From Endozoicomonas sp. 4G (GTDB lineage Bacteria; Pseudomonadota; Gammaproteobacteria; Pseudomonadales; Endozoicomonadaceae): a stretch of DNA of 64,000 nt. Each line of letters starts with the position of its first letter. Positions within the stretch are counted from its first letter, which is position 1. A program made the position numbers and the translations under genes. Positions 11,629 to 19,476 of this stretch are shown one piece after another. The notes below the pieces were generated by a model. It searched no databases and was not told the DNA's origin. It was given only the letters and a program-made list of their open reading frames with translations. Location of the stretch: assembly GCF_023822025.1 (NCBI RefSeq), contig NZ_CP082909.1, positions 806,001-870,000 of the forward strand. The letters are read 5' to 3'.

Positions 11629-12433
11629 CCCATGACGGTTTGCGTTTTTCAAGGAATGATGCCAGACCTTCCTGACCTTCCGGAGAGATTCTGATCCGGG
11701 CGATTTCCCGGCAGGCCATTTCAACAAACTCATCATCAATGGGTTTGTTATGAACGTTATGAAGCATGCTTTTGGCCAGTCGAGAGGCTTCCGGGGCGTT
11801 ACCAAGCAGCTGTTGAGTCAGTTCTTCTGCTTTGGTATTGAGTTCTGATTCAGGCACCTGTTCATGCAGCAGTCCCAGCTCAAGTGCTTTTTCCCCGGAA
11901 AAAACTTCGGCACTGAGAAAGTAACGACGGGCCTGACGGGTGCCTATGGCCTGAACCACGTAAGCGCTGATAACGGCCGGGATCAGGCCAATCCTGACTT
12001 CACTCAGGCTGAATCGGCTGTTGTCCGCTCCTACTGCGATATCGCAGGCGGCAATCAGTCCAATAGCGCCGCCAAATGCAGCGCCTTGCACTACTGCCAT
12101 GGTGGGCGCAGGGAAGTGATTCAGGGTGTCGAGTAATTCTGATAATAAGCGAGCGTCGTCGTAGTTCTCCTGCTCGCTGAGATGGATGGCACTCTTCATC
12201 CAGTTAAGGTCAGCTCCGGCAGAAAAATGTTTGCCGGAGCCTCTTAGTTGCAGCAGTCGTATCTTTTCACCGGAGGTTTGTTCACCTGAGGTCTGTTCAC
12301 CAGAAAGCTGTTTCAGGGCAGCAATCAGTTCGCTGATCAGTTCTGCATTCAAGGCATTACCCACTTCCGGACGGTTCATGGTAATGCTGGCAAGACCATT
12401 GTGGGTGGTGTCGATAATAAGAGAGTTGCTCAT
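11618..12433 (-). CDS. liuC: Methylglutaconyl-CoA hydratase (enoyl-CoA hydratase family)
   Basis: A crotonase-fold enzyme expected to hydrate 3-methylglutaconyl-CoA to HMG-CoA between the carboxylase and the lyase. The oxyanion-hole segments are GKHFSAGADLNWM and VQGAAFGGAIGLIAACDIAV, and the catalytic region SLSEVRIGLIPAVIS follows. Operon position between liuB and liuD supports this substrate. It overlaps liuD by four bases. A 15-bp in-frame tandem repeat encodes SGEQT units around residues 40-55, a surface loop in this fold, which makes the protein slightly longer than usual at 271 residues. Confidence 0.93.
   Translation of the reverse strand: MSNSLIIDTTHNGLASITMNRPEVGNALNAELISELIAALKQLSGEQTSGEQTSGEKIRLLQLRGSGKHFSAGADLNWMKSAIHLSEQENYDDARLLSELLDTLNHFPAPTMAVVQGAAFGGAIGLIAACDIAVGADNSRFSLSEVRIGLIPAVISAYVVQAIGTRQARRYFLSAEVFSGEKALELGLLHEQVPESELNTKAEELTQQLLGNAPEASRLAKSMLHNVHNKPIDDEFVEMACREIARIRISPEGQEGLASFLEKRKPSWGQP
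12266..12310 (-). repeat. 15-bp tandem repeat inside liuC
   Basis: Three 15-bp units (12266-12280, 12281-12295, 12296-12310), the third more diverged, encoding five-residue SGEQT-like units. The repeat is in frame, so copy changes would only alter loop length. Confidence 0.8.
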
Positions 12434-12450
12434 GGTATTACTTCCCGGTT

Positions 12451-14055
12451 TTACATTCTGAAAACGCCAAAGCGAGTGTCTTCAATGGGGGCATTAAGGG
12501 CTGCGGAGAGGCTCTGGCCCAGAACGTCACGGGTACTGGCGGGGTCAATAATACCGTCATCCCAGAGTCGGGCACTGGCATAAATCGGGTTGCCCTTGTG
12601 GTCATAGGTTTCGATGACCGGCGTTTTGATGGCGGCTTCTTCTTCGGCAGAAAGGGTTTCTCCCTTGCGGGCCAGGCTGTCTTTTTTAACCTGGGCCAGA
12701 ACTTCGGCAGCCTGTTCTCCACCCATAACCGAGATTCTTGCATTGGGCCAGGTCCACAGAAACCTCGGATCATAAGCCCGGCCACACATACCGTAGTTGC
12801 CGGCACCAAAACTGCCACCGATGATGACGGTGAATTTTGGAACGGTTGCGCAGGCCACCGCATTTACCATCTTGGCGCCGTCTTTCGCTATGCCTCCGGC
12901 TTCATAGTTTGAACCCACCATAAATCCCGTGATGTTTTGCAGGAAAACCAAAGGTCTGCGTCGCTGACAGCATAATTCAATAAAGTGAGCACCTTTTTGG
13001 GCGGATTCCGAGAACAGCACGCCGTTGTTAGCCAGGATGCCCACTGGATGACCATGAATTCTCGCAAAGCCGCAGACCAGCGTATTGCCATAGAGGGCTT
13101 TGAATTCATCAAATTCGGAGCCATCGACAATTCGGGCAATGACTTCACGAACGTCATAATTTTGTTTCAGGTCGGCAGGAATCAGGCCATAAAGTTCGCT
13201 TGGGTCGTGGATCGGAAGAGCGGGCTTTGCTGGCGGAATGGGGGGTGGTTTCTTGTTCAATCTGCCAATGGCACGCCTGACAAGCTCAAGGGCGTGAGCA
13301 TCATTTTCCGCCATATGATCTGCCACACCGGATTGTTCACAATGAACCCTGGCGCCACCCAGTGCTTCTGCCGTAACCTCTTCTCCGGTAGCCGCTTTGA
13401 CCAGAGGGGGCCCCGCCAGAAAAATGGTGCCCTGATTTCTGACGATGATGGTTTCGTCTGCCATAGCTGGCACGTAGGCTCCTCCTGCTGTACAAGAGCC
13501 CATAACCGCTGCTATCTGGGGGATTCCTTTGGCAGACATGTTGGCCTGGTTGTAGAAGATTCGGCCAAAGTGTTCTCTGTCTGGAAACACTTCATCCTGA
13601 TAGGGAAGGTTGGCCCCTCCGGAATCAACCAGATAGATGCAGGGTAAGTGATTTTGTTCAGCTATGGTTTGAGCGCGCAGGTGTTTTTTTACCGTAAGCG
13701 GGAAGTAACTGCCGCCTTTGACTGTGGCGTCGTTGGCCAGAATCATACATTCGATGCCAGCAACAAAACCTATGCCTGCAACAACACCGGCGCAGGGGGC
13801 TTCATTATCGTAGAGGTCAGCAGCAGCAAAACGGCCTACTTCAAGAAAGGGAGAGTTGGGATCAAGCAAATGGGCAATACGATCCCGGGCCAAAAGTTTG
13901 CCTCTGGCAGCATGGTTTTCTCTGGATTTTCGACTGCCGCCCAGGGCAATTTTTTCAAAACGAGTGTTAATCCGATCTACCAGAGCCTGCATGTGTTGCC
14001 GGTTCTTGTGGAATTCGGGACTGTCGGGTGCCACTTTTGAAGATAATACGGGCAT
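12451..14055 (-). CDS. liuB: 3-methylcrotonyl-CoA carboxylase, carboxyltransferase beta subunit
   Basis: The carboxyltransferase partner of LiuD. Hallmarks are [20 protein letters not shown] at the N-terminus, the crotonase-like CoA-binding segments [15 protein letters not shown] and [14 protein letters not shown], and in the second half [29 protein letters not shown] and the C-terminal segment with [14 protein letters not shown] use the ATG at 14055 (534 residues), which fits the family; 20 additional in-frame residues upstream look like leader sequence. It lies 95 bases after liuA and 17 bases before liuC in the same operon. Confidence 0.96.
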   Translation of the reverse strand: MPVLSSKVAPDSPEFHKNRQHMQALVDRINTRFEKIALGGSRKSRENHAARGKLLARDRIAHLLDPNSPFLEVGRFAAADLYDNEAPCAGVVAGIGFVAGIECMILANDATVKGGSYFPLTVKKHLRAQTIAEQNHLPCIYLVDSGGANLPYQDEVFPDREHFGRIFYNQANMSAKGIPQIAAVMGSCTAGGAYVPAMADETIIVRNQGTIFLAGPPLVKAATGEEVTAEALGGARVHCEQSGVADHMAENDAHALELVRRAIGRLNKKPPPIPPAKPALPIHDPSELYGLIPADLKQNYDVREVIARIVDGSEFDEFKALYGNTLVCGFARIHGHPVGILANNGVLFSESAQKGAHFIELCCQRRRPLVFLQNITGFMVGSNYEAGGIAKDGAKMVNAVACATVPKFTVIIGGSFGAGNYGMCGRAYDPRFLWTWPNARISVMGGEQAAEVLAQVKKDSLARKGETLSAEEEAAIKTPVIETYDHKGNPIYASARLWDDGIIDPASTRDVLGQSLSAALNAPIEDTRFGVFRM

Positions 14056-14150
14056 AGTGATCGTCTCTGATAAAGCTGTTTCAGAACTTGTTATTATTTT
14101 ATGGCTACGTAGCACTTGTACGGTACGAGGTGCGGCGCTCCGTGACGTTG

Positions 14151-15314
14151 TTAGCGGGACTCCTCGAACAGTTCCCTGCCAATCAACATACGACGGATTT
14201 CTGATGTGCCGGCACCTATTTCATACAGTTTGGCATCTCTGAGCAGGCGACCTGTCGGGTATTCATTGATGTAACCATTGCCGCCAAGAATCTGAATGGC
14301 ATCCAGTGCCATTTGAGTAGCACGTTCAGCGCAATAAAGAATGACACCCGCTGCATCCTTACGAGTACTTTCACCGCGATCACAGGCTGCTGCAACAGCA
14401 TAAAGGTAAGCTTTGCTGGCATTCATCTGGCTGTACATGTCAGCCACTTTGCCCTGAATCAGCTGAAATTCACCGATGGACTTGCCAAACTGTTTGCGAT
14501 CGTGGATGTAGGGGATCACGATGTCCATACAGGCTTGCATAATGCCGGTTGGGCCACCGGACAGAACTACCCGCTCATAGTCCAGACCGCTCATGAGTAC
14601 TGCGACCCCTTCATTGACAGTGCCCAGCACGTTTTCTTCAGGCACTTCACAATCTTCAAACACCAGCTCACAGGTGTTCGAGCCTCTCATGCCTAGTTTG
14701 TCGAGCTTTTGTGCACGAGAAAACCCTTTGGTGTTGCGCTCAACGATGAATGAGGTAATGCCACGGGAACCGTTTTTAGGTTCGGTTTTGGCATAAATGA
14801 TGTAGGTGTGGGCATCCGGGCCATTGGTGATCCACATTTTGTTGCCATTCAGAATATATCTGTCGCCTTTTTTTTCGGCTTTCAGTTTCATGCTGACAAC
14901 ATCTGAACCAGCGTTGGGTTCGCTCATGGCCAGAGCACCGATGTGCTCACCACTGATCAATTTGGGAAGGTATTTCTGTTTCTGTGCTTCGTTACCGTTA
15001 CGGCTGATCTGGTTGACGCAGAGATTGGAGTGTGCGCCATAACTCAGAGCAACGGAGGCAGAAGCCCGGCTGATCTCTTCCATGGCGATGACATGAGCGA
15101 GATAACCCATGCCTGAACCGCCAAACGCTTCTTCCACCGTTATGCCGAGTAAACCCATCTCTCCAAATTTTTGCCAGAGATCCATAGGGAACTGGTTGCT
15201 ACTGTCGATTTCCTGTGCGCGGTGAGCAATTTCGTGATCGCAAAACTGTTTGACCTGCTCTCTCAGCATGTCATTGGTTTCACCCAGGTTGAAGTTGAAT
15301 GTCAGGTAATTCAT
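14151..15314 (-). CDS. liuA: Isovaleryl-CoA dehydrogenase
   Basis: An FAD-dependent acyl-CoA dehydrogenase that oxidises isovaleryl-CoA to 3-methylcrotonyl-CoA and passes electrons to ETF. The protein begins with [12 protein letters not shown]-type sequence typical of the isovaleryl branch, has [16 protein letters not shown] and MWITNGPDA for flavin binding, and the C-terminal [19 protein letters not shown]. The catalytic Glu of the isovaleryl group is expected in the [14 protein letters not shown] region. 387 residues, normal. It is the first gene of the liu operon, so its upstream region should hold the operon promoter. Confidence 0.96.
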   Translation of the reverse strand: MNYLTFNFNLGETNDMLREQVKQFCDHEIAHRAQEIDSSNQFPMDLWQKFGEMGLLGITVEEAFGGSGMGYLAHVIAMEEISRASASVALSYGAHSNLCVNQISRNGNEAQKQKYLPKLISGEHIGALAMSEPNAGSDVVSMKLKAEKKGDRYILNGNKMWITNGPDAHTYIIYAKTEPKNGSRGITSFIVERNTKGFSRAQKLDKLGMRGSNTCELVFEDCEVPEENVLGTVNEGVAVLMSGLDYERVVLSGGPTGIMQACMDIVIPYIHDRKQFGKSIGEFQLIQGKVADMYSQMNASKAYLYAVAAACDRGESTRKDAAGVILYCAERATQMALDAIQILGGNGYINEYPTGRLLRDAKLYEIGAGTSEIRRMLIGRELFEESR

Positions 15315-15590
15315 CGAGTGTCTCTTCGTTTAAATTATTATTGGTAGACTATAGGCACTGTTTGGCTATAGGCATTTTAATTTGTAGTCACGATCCCGAA
15401 GATCTTTCCGGACGTGTACTTAAACGGCAGTTATCGGGTAAATAACTGCACAGTATGAGACTTGCCAGACGCTAGTGTTCCACTTCTGAGGGTAAACGTA
15501 AATATATAACCGATTGATGTGCCAAAAAGTTGGCGAAACAGTAAGGAGTTACTTATTCTTTTTAACTATTAAATCTACCTGCCATAATAA
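15315..15590. promoter_or_regulatory. Upstream region of the liu operon with a LiuR-like site
   Basis: This 276-base region must carry the liuA promoter. At 15487-15502 the minus strand reads TTTACGTTTACCCTCA, which resembles the palindromic LiuR (MerR-type) operators of other proteobacteria as I remember them. The left half fits well and the right half less so. It lies 173 bases from the liuA start, far for a MerR-type operator. No liuR gene is in the window. Confidence 0.3.
15579..15587. repeat. Candidate left attachment site of the recombinase element
   Basis: CTGCCATAA here matches 21083-21091 exactly. It lies four bases outside the resolvase stop, while the right copy lies about 70 bases outside the large serine recombinase start. 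Nine bases can match by chance, so this is a proposal. Confidence 0.35.
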
Positions 15591-16151
15591 TCATAGTGCC
15601 AACGGTAGTTTCTTCTTAATGTTGTAGACTGATGCCCTGCTTACGTTCAAGCGTCTAGTAATCTCTGTTGCGCCTATGCCCTGCTCTAGTAAGGCTATTA
15701 CTGCCTTTTCGTCCAGCCTCGGCTTACCGCCCTTGTACTTGCCTGCGGCCTTGGCTTTAGCTATGCCCTCGGCCTGACGGTCTTTAATCCGTGCCCTCTC
15801 GAACTCAGCAACAGCGCCAAAGATGTGGAGCATTAGCTTACTCATGGCATCGCTAGAATCCTGCGTGAACGTCAAGTTCTCTTTATGAAAGACTAATGCC
15901 GCTCCACGCTCATTGAAGATTTCAACTAGCTTCTGTAGGTCTAACAAGTCTCTAGCCATCCGGTCAATACTGTGAACGTGGACGGTATCGCCCTTACGTA
16001 CCCATCTAATCAACTCTTGGAGAGCCGGACGGTCTACCGTACTCCCTGAGCACTTATCCTCGAATACCTCCATTCCTTGCTTGACTATCTCATACTGTCT
16101 AGCGGTGTTCTGGTCGGTAGTCGAGACTCGGATGTAAACTGCTTCGCCCAT
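15591..16151 (-). CDS. Small serine recombinase (resolvase/invertase family)
   Basis: A 186-residue recombinase with the catalytic domain first: VYIRVSTTDQN carries the nucleophilic Ser at about residue 10, followed by HVHSIDRMARDLLDL with the conserved Arg residues, and FGAVAEFERARIKDRQAEGI, the E-helix. A C-terminal helix-turn-helix (AVIALLEQGIGATEITRRLN) binds DNA. Such enzymes resolve cointegrates or invert short segments. GAGG six bases before the ATG supports the start. It lies at the left edge of the candidate mobile element, on the same strand as the other two genes of that element. Confidence 0.93.
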   Translation of the reverse strand: MGEAVYIRVSTTDQNTARQYEIVKQGMEVFEDKCSGSTVDRPALQELIRWVRKGDTVHVHSIDRMARDLLDLQKLVEIFNERGAALVFHKENLTFTQDSSDAMSKLMLHIFGAVAEFERARIKDRQAEGIAKAKAAGKYKGGKPRLDEKAVIALLEQGIGATEITRRLNVSRASVYNIKKKLPLAL

Positions 16152-16554
16152 GGTTTACCTCAAGTGTCTAATCAGGCTCTAAGAGTCGCCTACTATAGCG
16201 TCTAATTGCCTGAAGTCAACTCTGATTAAACAAGTATCCGGTAGGTGCTGTACGTCTAGCCAAGGTGTACTCTGGCTGGACAATCGAAACCACGGCAATA
16301 GCGCAGGGTTCAGGCGTTGTCAATAGGCTAGCATGGGCTCACCGTACAATCACTAACATGCCTAGCGACAAGCTCTCTCTTGACAACGAGGCGTACACTT
16401 ATAGATGTAGCGACAAGCCAGCATTGCGTTTTCAGTCAGGTTAATGTAAGAGGCAACAGCGTACCCCCCTCCCCCACTGGCACATGGGCGCACGGGGGAC
16501 ACTGGCAGAGGGCGACTTTACTCATATACGCCCACAGATTTTCCTCACAAAAAC
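16152..16554. other. Non-coding stretch inside the recombinase element
   Basis: About 400 bases between the resolvase and the GIY-YIG-like gene. I see no gene or strong hairpin. The 12-mer TAGCCAAGGTGT at 16258-16269 recurs at 19267-19278, and a C-rich run lies near 16460-16480. Confidence 0.5.
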
Positions 16555-17442
16555 TTAGTTCAGGCAGAGTGCATCATCGGTTGGAATGATGGTTGCCATT
16601 CGGGTCTTCAGCTCTGCCCTCACTTTGTCTTTTGTAGCTAGGGTAAACGTGCGAGTCTCCACGGGTTCGATGGTCAGGTCAGAGCCAGCGTCGAGGGCAG
16701 CCTTTATCATACGGGCGGCGGGCGCTCTGGAGTCTCTAGACTTAGCGGCATAGATGATAGTGCGAAGCTGACTGCTGAGCCTCAGTATCGTCACGCCGAG
16801 GTAATAGCGCCCTGTTGATTCATCGGTAATCCTGTAGATACTCGCTTCAAACTCTGCTGTGTCGAAGCAGTCAACCAAAGGCGAGCTGGAATCATCAATT
16901 CGCTTATAGTTCTGTACTTTACTTACTTTCTGGTGGCATCTCTTACAGTGCCCATTCCGTCGACGCTCCGTCTGCATCTGGCACCGATGGCAGAACTTAT
17001 CTTCAACGTCTGGCGTCCGTTCTGGTGTCCGCTGACTATGCCTTGTCAATACTCGTTCATCGACGCAGTGCTCTCGGTCAGTCTCCTGATGACTAAAAGC
17101 TAACGCCGCTAGGCCTGATTGCGCCTGCTTCTTGTCCGCCCAATGGAACGGTAAGGACTCTAATTGTTCTATCGTTAGGTCTGATTGTCTGCCAGCTGAC
17201 AGTGCATTGTTAATCAAGGCTGACTGGCCTCGAAAGTTATTCTCACGACGCTTAGCTGATGCAATTCGAGTACGTAACGTCTTCTTGAGACTATGGATTG
17301 TGTAGCCGATGCTAAAGAATCCGGTCTTCTGGTCGATTATACGGTATACACTGCCTTCAAAAATCATTTCCTCCCAGTTATCAATGGTAACGTCATTGAG
17401 CTGGTGATAATGCTGAAGTGTTGATGGGTTTGGCTTTTGCAT
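16555..17442 (-). CDS. Protein with two GIY-YIG-like domains around a zinc knuckle
   Basis: A 295-residue protein I do not recognise as a named family. Its two halves resemble each other: EGSVYRIIDQKTGFFSIGYT (about residues 29-48) and EASIYRITDESTGRYYLGVT (about 195-215), each followed by a helical stretch (ALINNALSAG / RMIKAALDAG) and DLTIE. This is the pattern of the GIY-YIG nuclease fold; the second copy keeps both Tyr positions (SIY, YLG), the first is degenerate. Between them lies a CxxC-x11-CxxC knuckle. AGGA precedes the ATG. Position between two serine recombinases suggests an element-encoded nuclease or DNA-binding protein; this is inference. Confidence 0.65.
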   Translation of the reverse strand: MQKPNPSTLQHYHQLNDVTIDNWEEMIFEGSVYRIIDQKTGFFSIGYTIHSLKKTLRTRIASAKRRENNFRGQSALINNALSAGRQSDLTIEQLESLPFHWADKKQAQSGLAALAFSHQETDREHCVDERVLTRHSQRTPERTPDVEDKFCHRCQMQTERRRNGHCKRCHQKVSKVQNYKRIDDSSSPLVDCFDTAEFEASIYRITDESTGRYYLGVTILRLSSQLRTIIYAAKSRDSRAPAARMIKAALDAGSDLTIEPVETRTFTLATKDKVRAELKTRMATIIPTDDALCLN

Positions 17443-17638
17443 TTACTGTTGTTCCTAATAATATTGCCTCTCACATCCCGTCCCACACCACACCCAATAG
17501 TTAGAACAACAATGGTGTAGGTATGAAAGGCAATATGATTAGCTATTGGGGATTGATTTAGTTGGTACGATTGGGGATCGTTGGCTTGGCTCGTGGCTTG
17601 GCGTAGTGTGTTCTTCAGTTTGGCGTATAGTTCTAGCT

Positions 17639-17700
17639 GTCAGTTATTGCGGTCAGTTATTGCGGTCAGTAAAAGCGGTCAGTTATTGCGGTCAGTGGCT
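17639..17700. repeat. 13-bp tandem repeat
   Basis: Four 13-bp units of GTCAGTTATTGCG (third unit changed in the centre) and a partial fifth, at the left part of the repeat array. Confidence 0.85.
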
Positions 17701-17932
17701 CTCAGAGCTCCATATAGGACGATTCTGAGGCGCTAGGGTAAGCGGTGGTGGCGAATTGCTTGCTCTTTGTCTACAGCAGGATTCGCTTTGGTTTCATGGG
17801 GTTGGCTGCTGTTTGGCTGCTGTTTGGCTGCTGGTGTTGCATAACGCTTTACTAATGTTAGCTTTAGTTTTCCCTCTTAAGGAAGGATTCACTTGCAGCT
17901 GGCTGAGTGCTTGGCTTGGGGGTTGGCTTGGG

Positions 17933-17985
17933 GTTGGCTTGGGGTGGCCCGATTTGGCATCTTGCCATTTTGGGCCGCCCCTAAC
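17933..17985. repeat. Hairpin repeat, copy A
   Basis: Starts GTTGGCTTGGGG and ends CCCCTAAC. Outer arms GGGGTGGCCC / GGGCCGCCCC and inner arms TGGCA / TGCCA around a TCT loop. Confidence 0.8.
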
Positions 17986-18138
17986 AGTGAACTCAGGACT
18001 CCAGTATGTTTACACTTTAGGTCAGGGTCAGTGGTGGCTGATTGTTTGGCTGAGTGCTGCATAACGCTTTACTAATGTTAGCTAAGGATTCACTTGCAGC
18101 TGGCTGATTGCTTGGCTTGGGGTTGGCTTGGAGTGAAC

Positions 18139-18471
18139 TCAGGACTCCAGTATGTCAGGGTCAGCGGTGGCGAATTGCTTGGCGAATTGCTTGGCTGAGT
18201 GTTGCTTACGGCGCTGGTTTTGAACTTCCACAATTTGTGTAAGCTGGATTAGTCCCTTGTCCTGCAAGGATTCCAGATAAGACTGCCCGTTTTGTGGGGT
18301 TAGGTAGGACGATTCAAAAGTGAATTCTCCTGTTTCCAGCTTGTTTTGCGGTGTCAGGTAGGACGACTGAACTCTCAGCTCTCCTATTCCCAGCTTGTTC
18401 AACATGGTTTTAGCCGGTTTACAAGCCTTGCGGTGAACTCTGGCGATTACCTTCAGTTTGCTCTTCCTCAA
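18139..18471 (-). CDS. Doubtful small ORF within the repeat array
   Basis: A 110-codon frame with a basic N-terminus (MRKSKLKVIARVHRKACKPA), a twice-repeated segment ending SSYLTPQN, and a Gln/Lys-rich tail. The duplicated segment reflects a DNA repeat of about 55-60 bp, and part of the C-terminal coding sequence recurs out of frame near 18465-18530. No convincing ribosome-binding site. It may be the remains of a gene or just translated repeat; I list it so it can be checked. Confidence 0.2.
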   Translation of the reverse strand: MRKSKLKVIARVHRKACKPAKTMLNKLGIGELRVQSSYLTPQNKLETGEFTFESSYLTPQNGQSYLESLQDKGLIQLTQIVEVQNQRRKQHSAKQFAKQFATADPDILES

Positions 18472-18621
18472 TTTGAGTAAGTTGGATTAGACCCTTGTCA
18501 TCGGTCAACAAGCCTAGCGGTGAACTCTGGTGAAACCTGAGCCATGGTGCTTAGCTGAGTGTGGTAGCCCGTGCTAGAACAGCTAGTGAGCAGGCGTTAG
18601 TTAGCTTGTTGGTATACTGAC

Positions 18622-18673
18622 GTTGGCTTGGGGGGTATCAATTTTCCATCTTGGTATTTTGGAACCCCCTAAC
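18622..18673. repeat. Hairpin repeat, copy B
   Basis: Starts GTTGGCTTGGGG and ends CCCCTAAC. Outer arms are GGGGG / CCCCC instead of the mixed arms of copy A; the inner arms are CCA / TGG. Confidence 0.8.
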
Positions 18674-18719
18674 AGTGAACTCAGGATTCACTTGCAGCTG
18701 GCCGATTGCTTGGCTTGGA

Positions 18720-18772
18720 GTTGGCTTGGGGTGGTCCAATTTTCCATCTTGGTATTTTGGGCCACCCCTAAT
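18720..18772. repeat. Hairpin repeat, copy C
   Basis: Outer arms GGGGTGGTCC / GGGCCACCCC, so the sixth to tenth base pairs differ from copy A but pairing is kept (one G-T pair). Inner arms CCA / TGG. It ends CTAAT instead of CTAAC. Confidence 0.8.
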
Positions 18773-18838
18773 AGTGAACTCAGTGGCTTTTGGCTCCGCC
18801 GTTAATTCAGCGGGTGGCCTGTCGAGAGGTTTTGATAC

Positions 18839-18891
18839 GTTGGCTTGGGGGGTATCAATTTGGCATCTTGCCATTTTGGAGCCCCCCTAAC
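18839..18891. repeat. Hairpin repeat, copy D
   Basis: Outer arms GGGGGG / CCCCCC as in copy B, but inner arms TGGCA / TGCCA as in copy A. The two stems therefore vary independently between copies. Confidence 0.8.
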
Positions 18892-18967
18892 GATGAACTC
18901 AGGACTCCAGTATGTTTACACTGGTGGCTGATTGTTTGGCTTGGGTTGGCTGATTGCTTGGCTTGGA

Positions 18968-19019
18968 GTTGGCTTGGGTGTCCCGATTTTCCATCTTGGT
19001 ATTTTGGGCCACCCCTAAC
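18968..19019. repeat. Hairpin repeat, copy E
   Basis: Outer arms GGGTGTCCC / GGGCCACCC with one mismatch, inner arms CCA / TGG, same flanks GTTGGCTTGGG and CCCCTAAC. Confidence 0.8.
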
Positions 19020-19201
19020 GATGAACTCAGGACTCCAGTATGTTTACACTTTAGGTCAGGGTCACTGGTGGCCGATTGCTTGGCTTGGGTTGGCTGAGTG
19101 TTGCATAACGCTTTACTAATGTTAGCTTTAGTTTGCCCTCTTAAGAAAGGATTCACTTGCAGCTGGCTGATTGTTTGGCGAAGTGCTGTGAACTGACTGT
19201 A

Positions 19202-19237
19202 TAGCTGACGTTGTGGCTGACGTTGTGGCTGACGTTA
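19202..19237. repeat. 12-bp tandem repeat
   Basis: Three 12-bp units of TGGCTGACGTTG with single changes in the first and third, at the right edge of the repeat array. Confidence 0.8.
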
Positions 19238-19476
19238 CTGCCACCTCCTGAAGATGGGAAGCCTAGTTAGCCAAGGTGTCCAGACAGTAGAACCACCCCG
19301 TCTTACTTTTAGCACTCCCCCCGTCTTACTTTTCGTACCCCTTTAACCATCATTAGAACCATCATAAAACCTATATTAATTAAGCGTGATTAGCTTTTGC
19401 TAGACAAAAGTGCGAGCAAAGTTCGGCTGAAGTTGGAACGTCAGGTGCCTGTCCGTTTCAAACAGGTTCCTACTCT

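Larger units (their letters stand above)
17443..19476. repeat. About 2-kb repeat array without a convincing gene
   Basis: The plus strand is G/T-rich and built from recurring blocks: more than a dozen copies of GGCTTGG, often as GTTGGCTTGGGG; five hairpins of about 52 bp (listed separately), three of them followed by AACTCAGGACTCCAGTATG, which also occurs without a hairpin near 18135; a block starting GCATAACGCTTTACTAATG at about 17838, 18059 and 19103; and a block AGGATTCACTTGCAGCTGGC at about 17884, 18085, 18683 and 19148. Spacing between blocks is irregular. Frames over 60 codons here look like translated repeats. The array lies between the GIY-YIG-like gene and the large serine recombinase. 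Confidence 0.85.

Noticed and set aside
17933-19019. Integron attC sites
   Set aside because: The hairpin ends are GTT...AAC, the reverse of the RYYYAAC...GTTRRRY layout, there are no cassettes between them and no integron integrase is present.
17546-19156. Short open frames of 60-109 codons on both strands of the array
   Set aside because: They are translations of the GGCTTGG-type repeats (runs of Leu, Ala, Trp, Gly or Lys, Pro, Ser, Gln) with no family features.
17443-19476. CRISPR array
   Set aside because: Repeat blocks differ in length, occur at irregular distances and are not separated by unique spacers of constant size; no cas genes are present.
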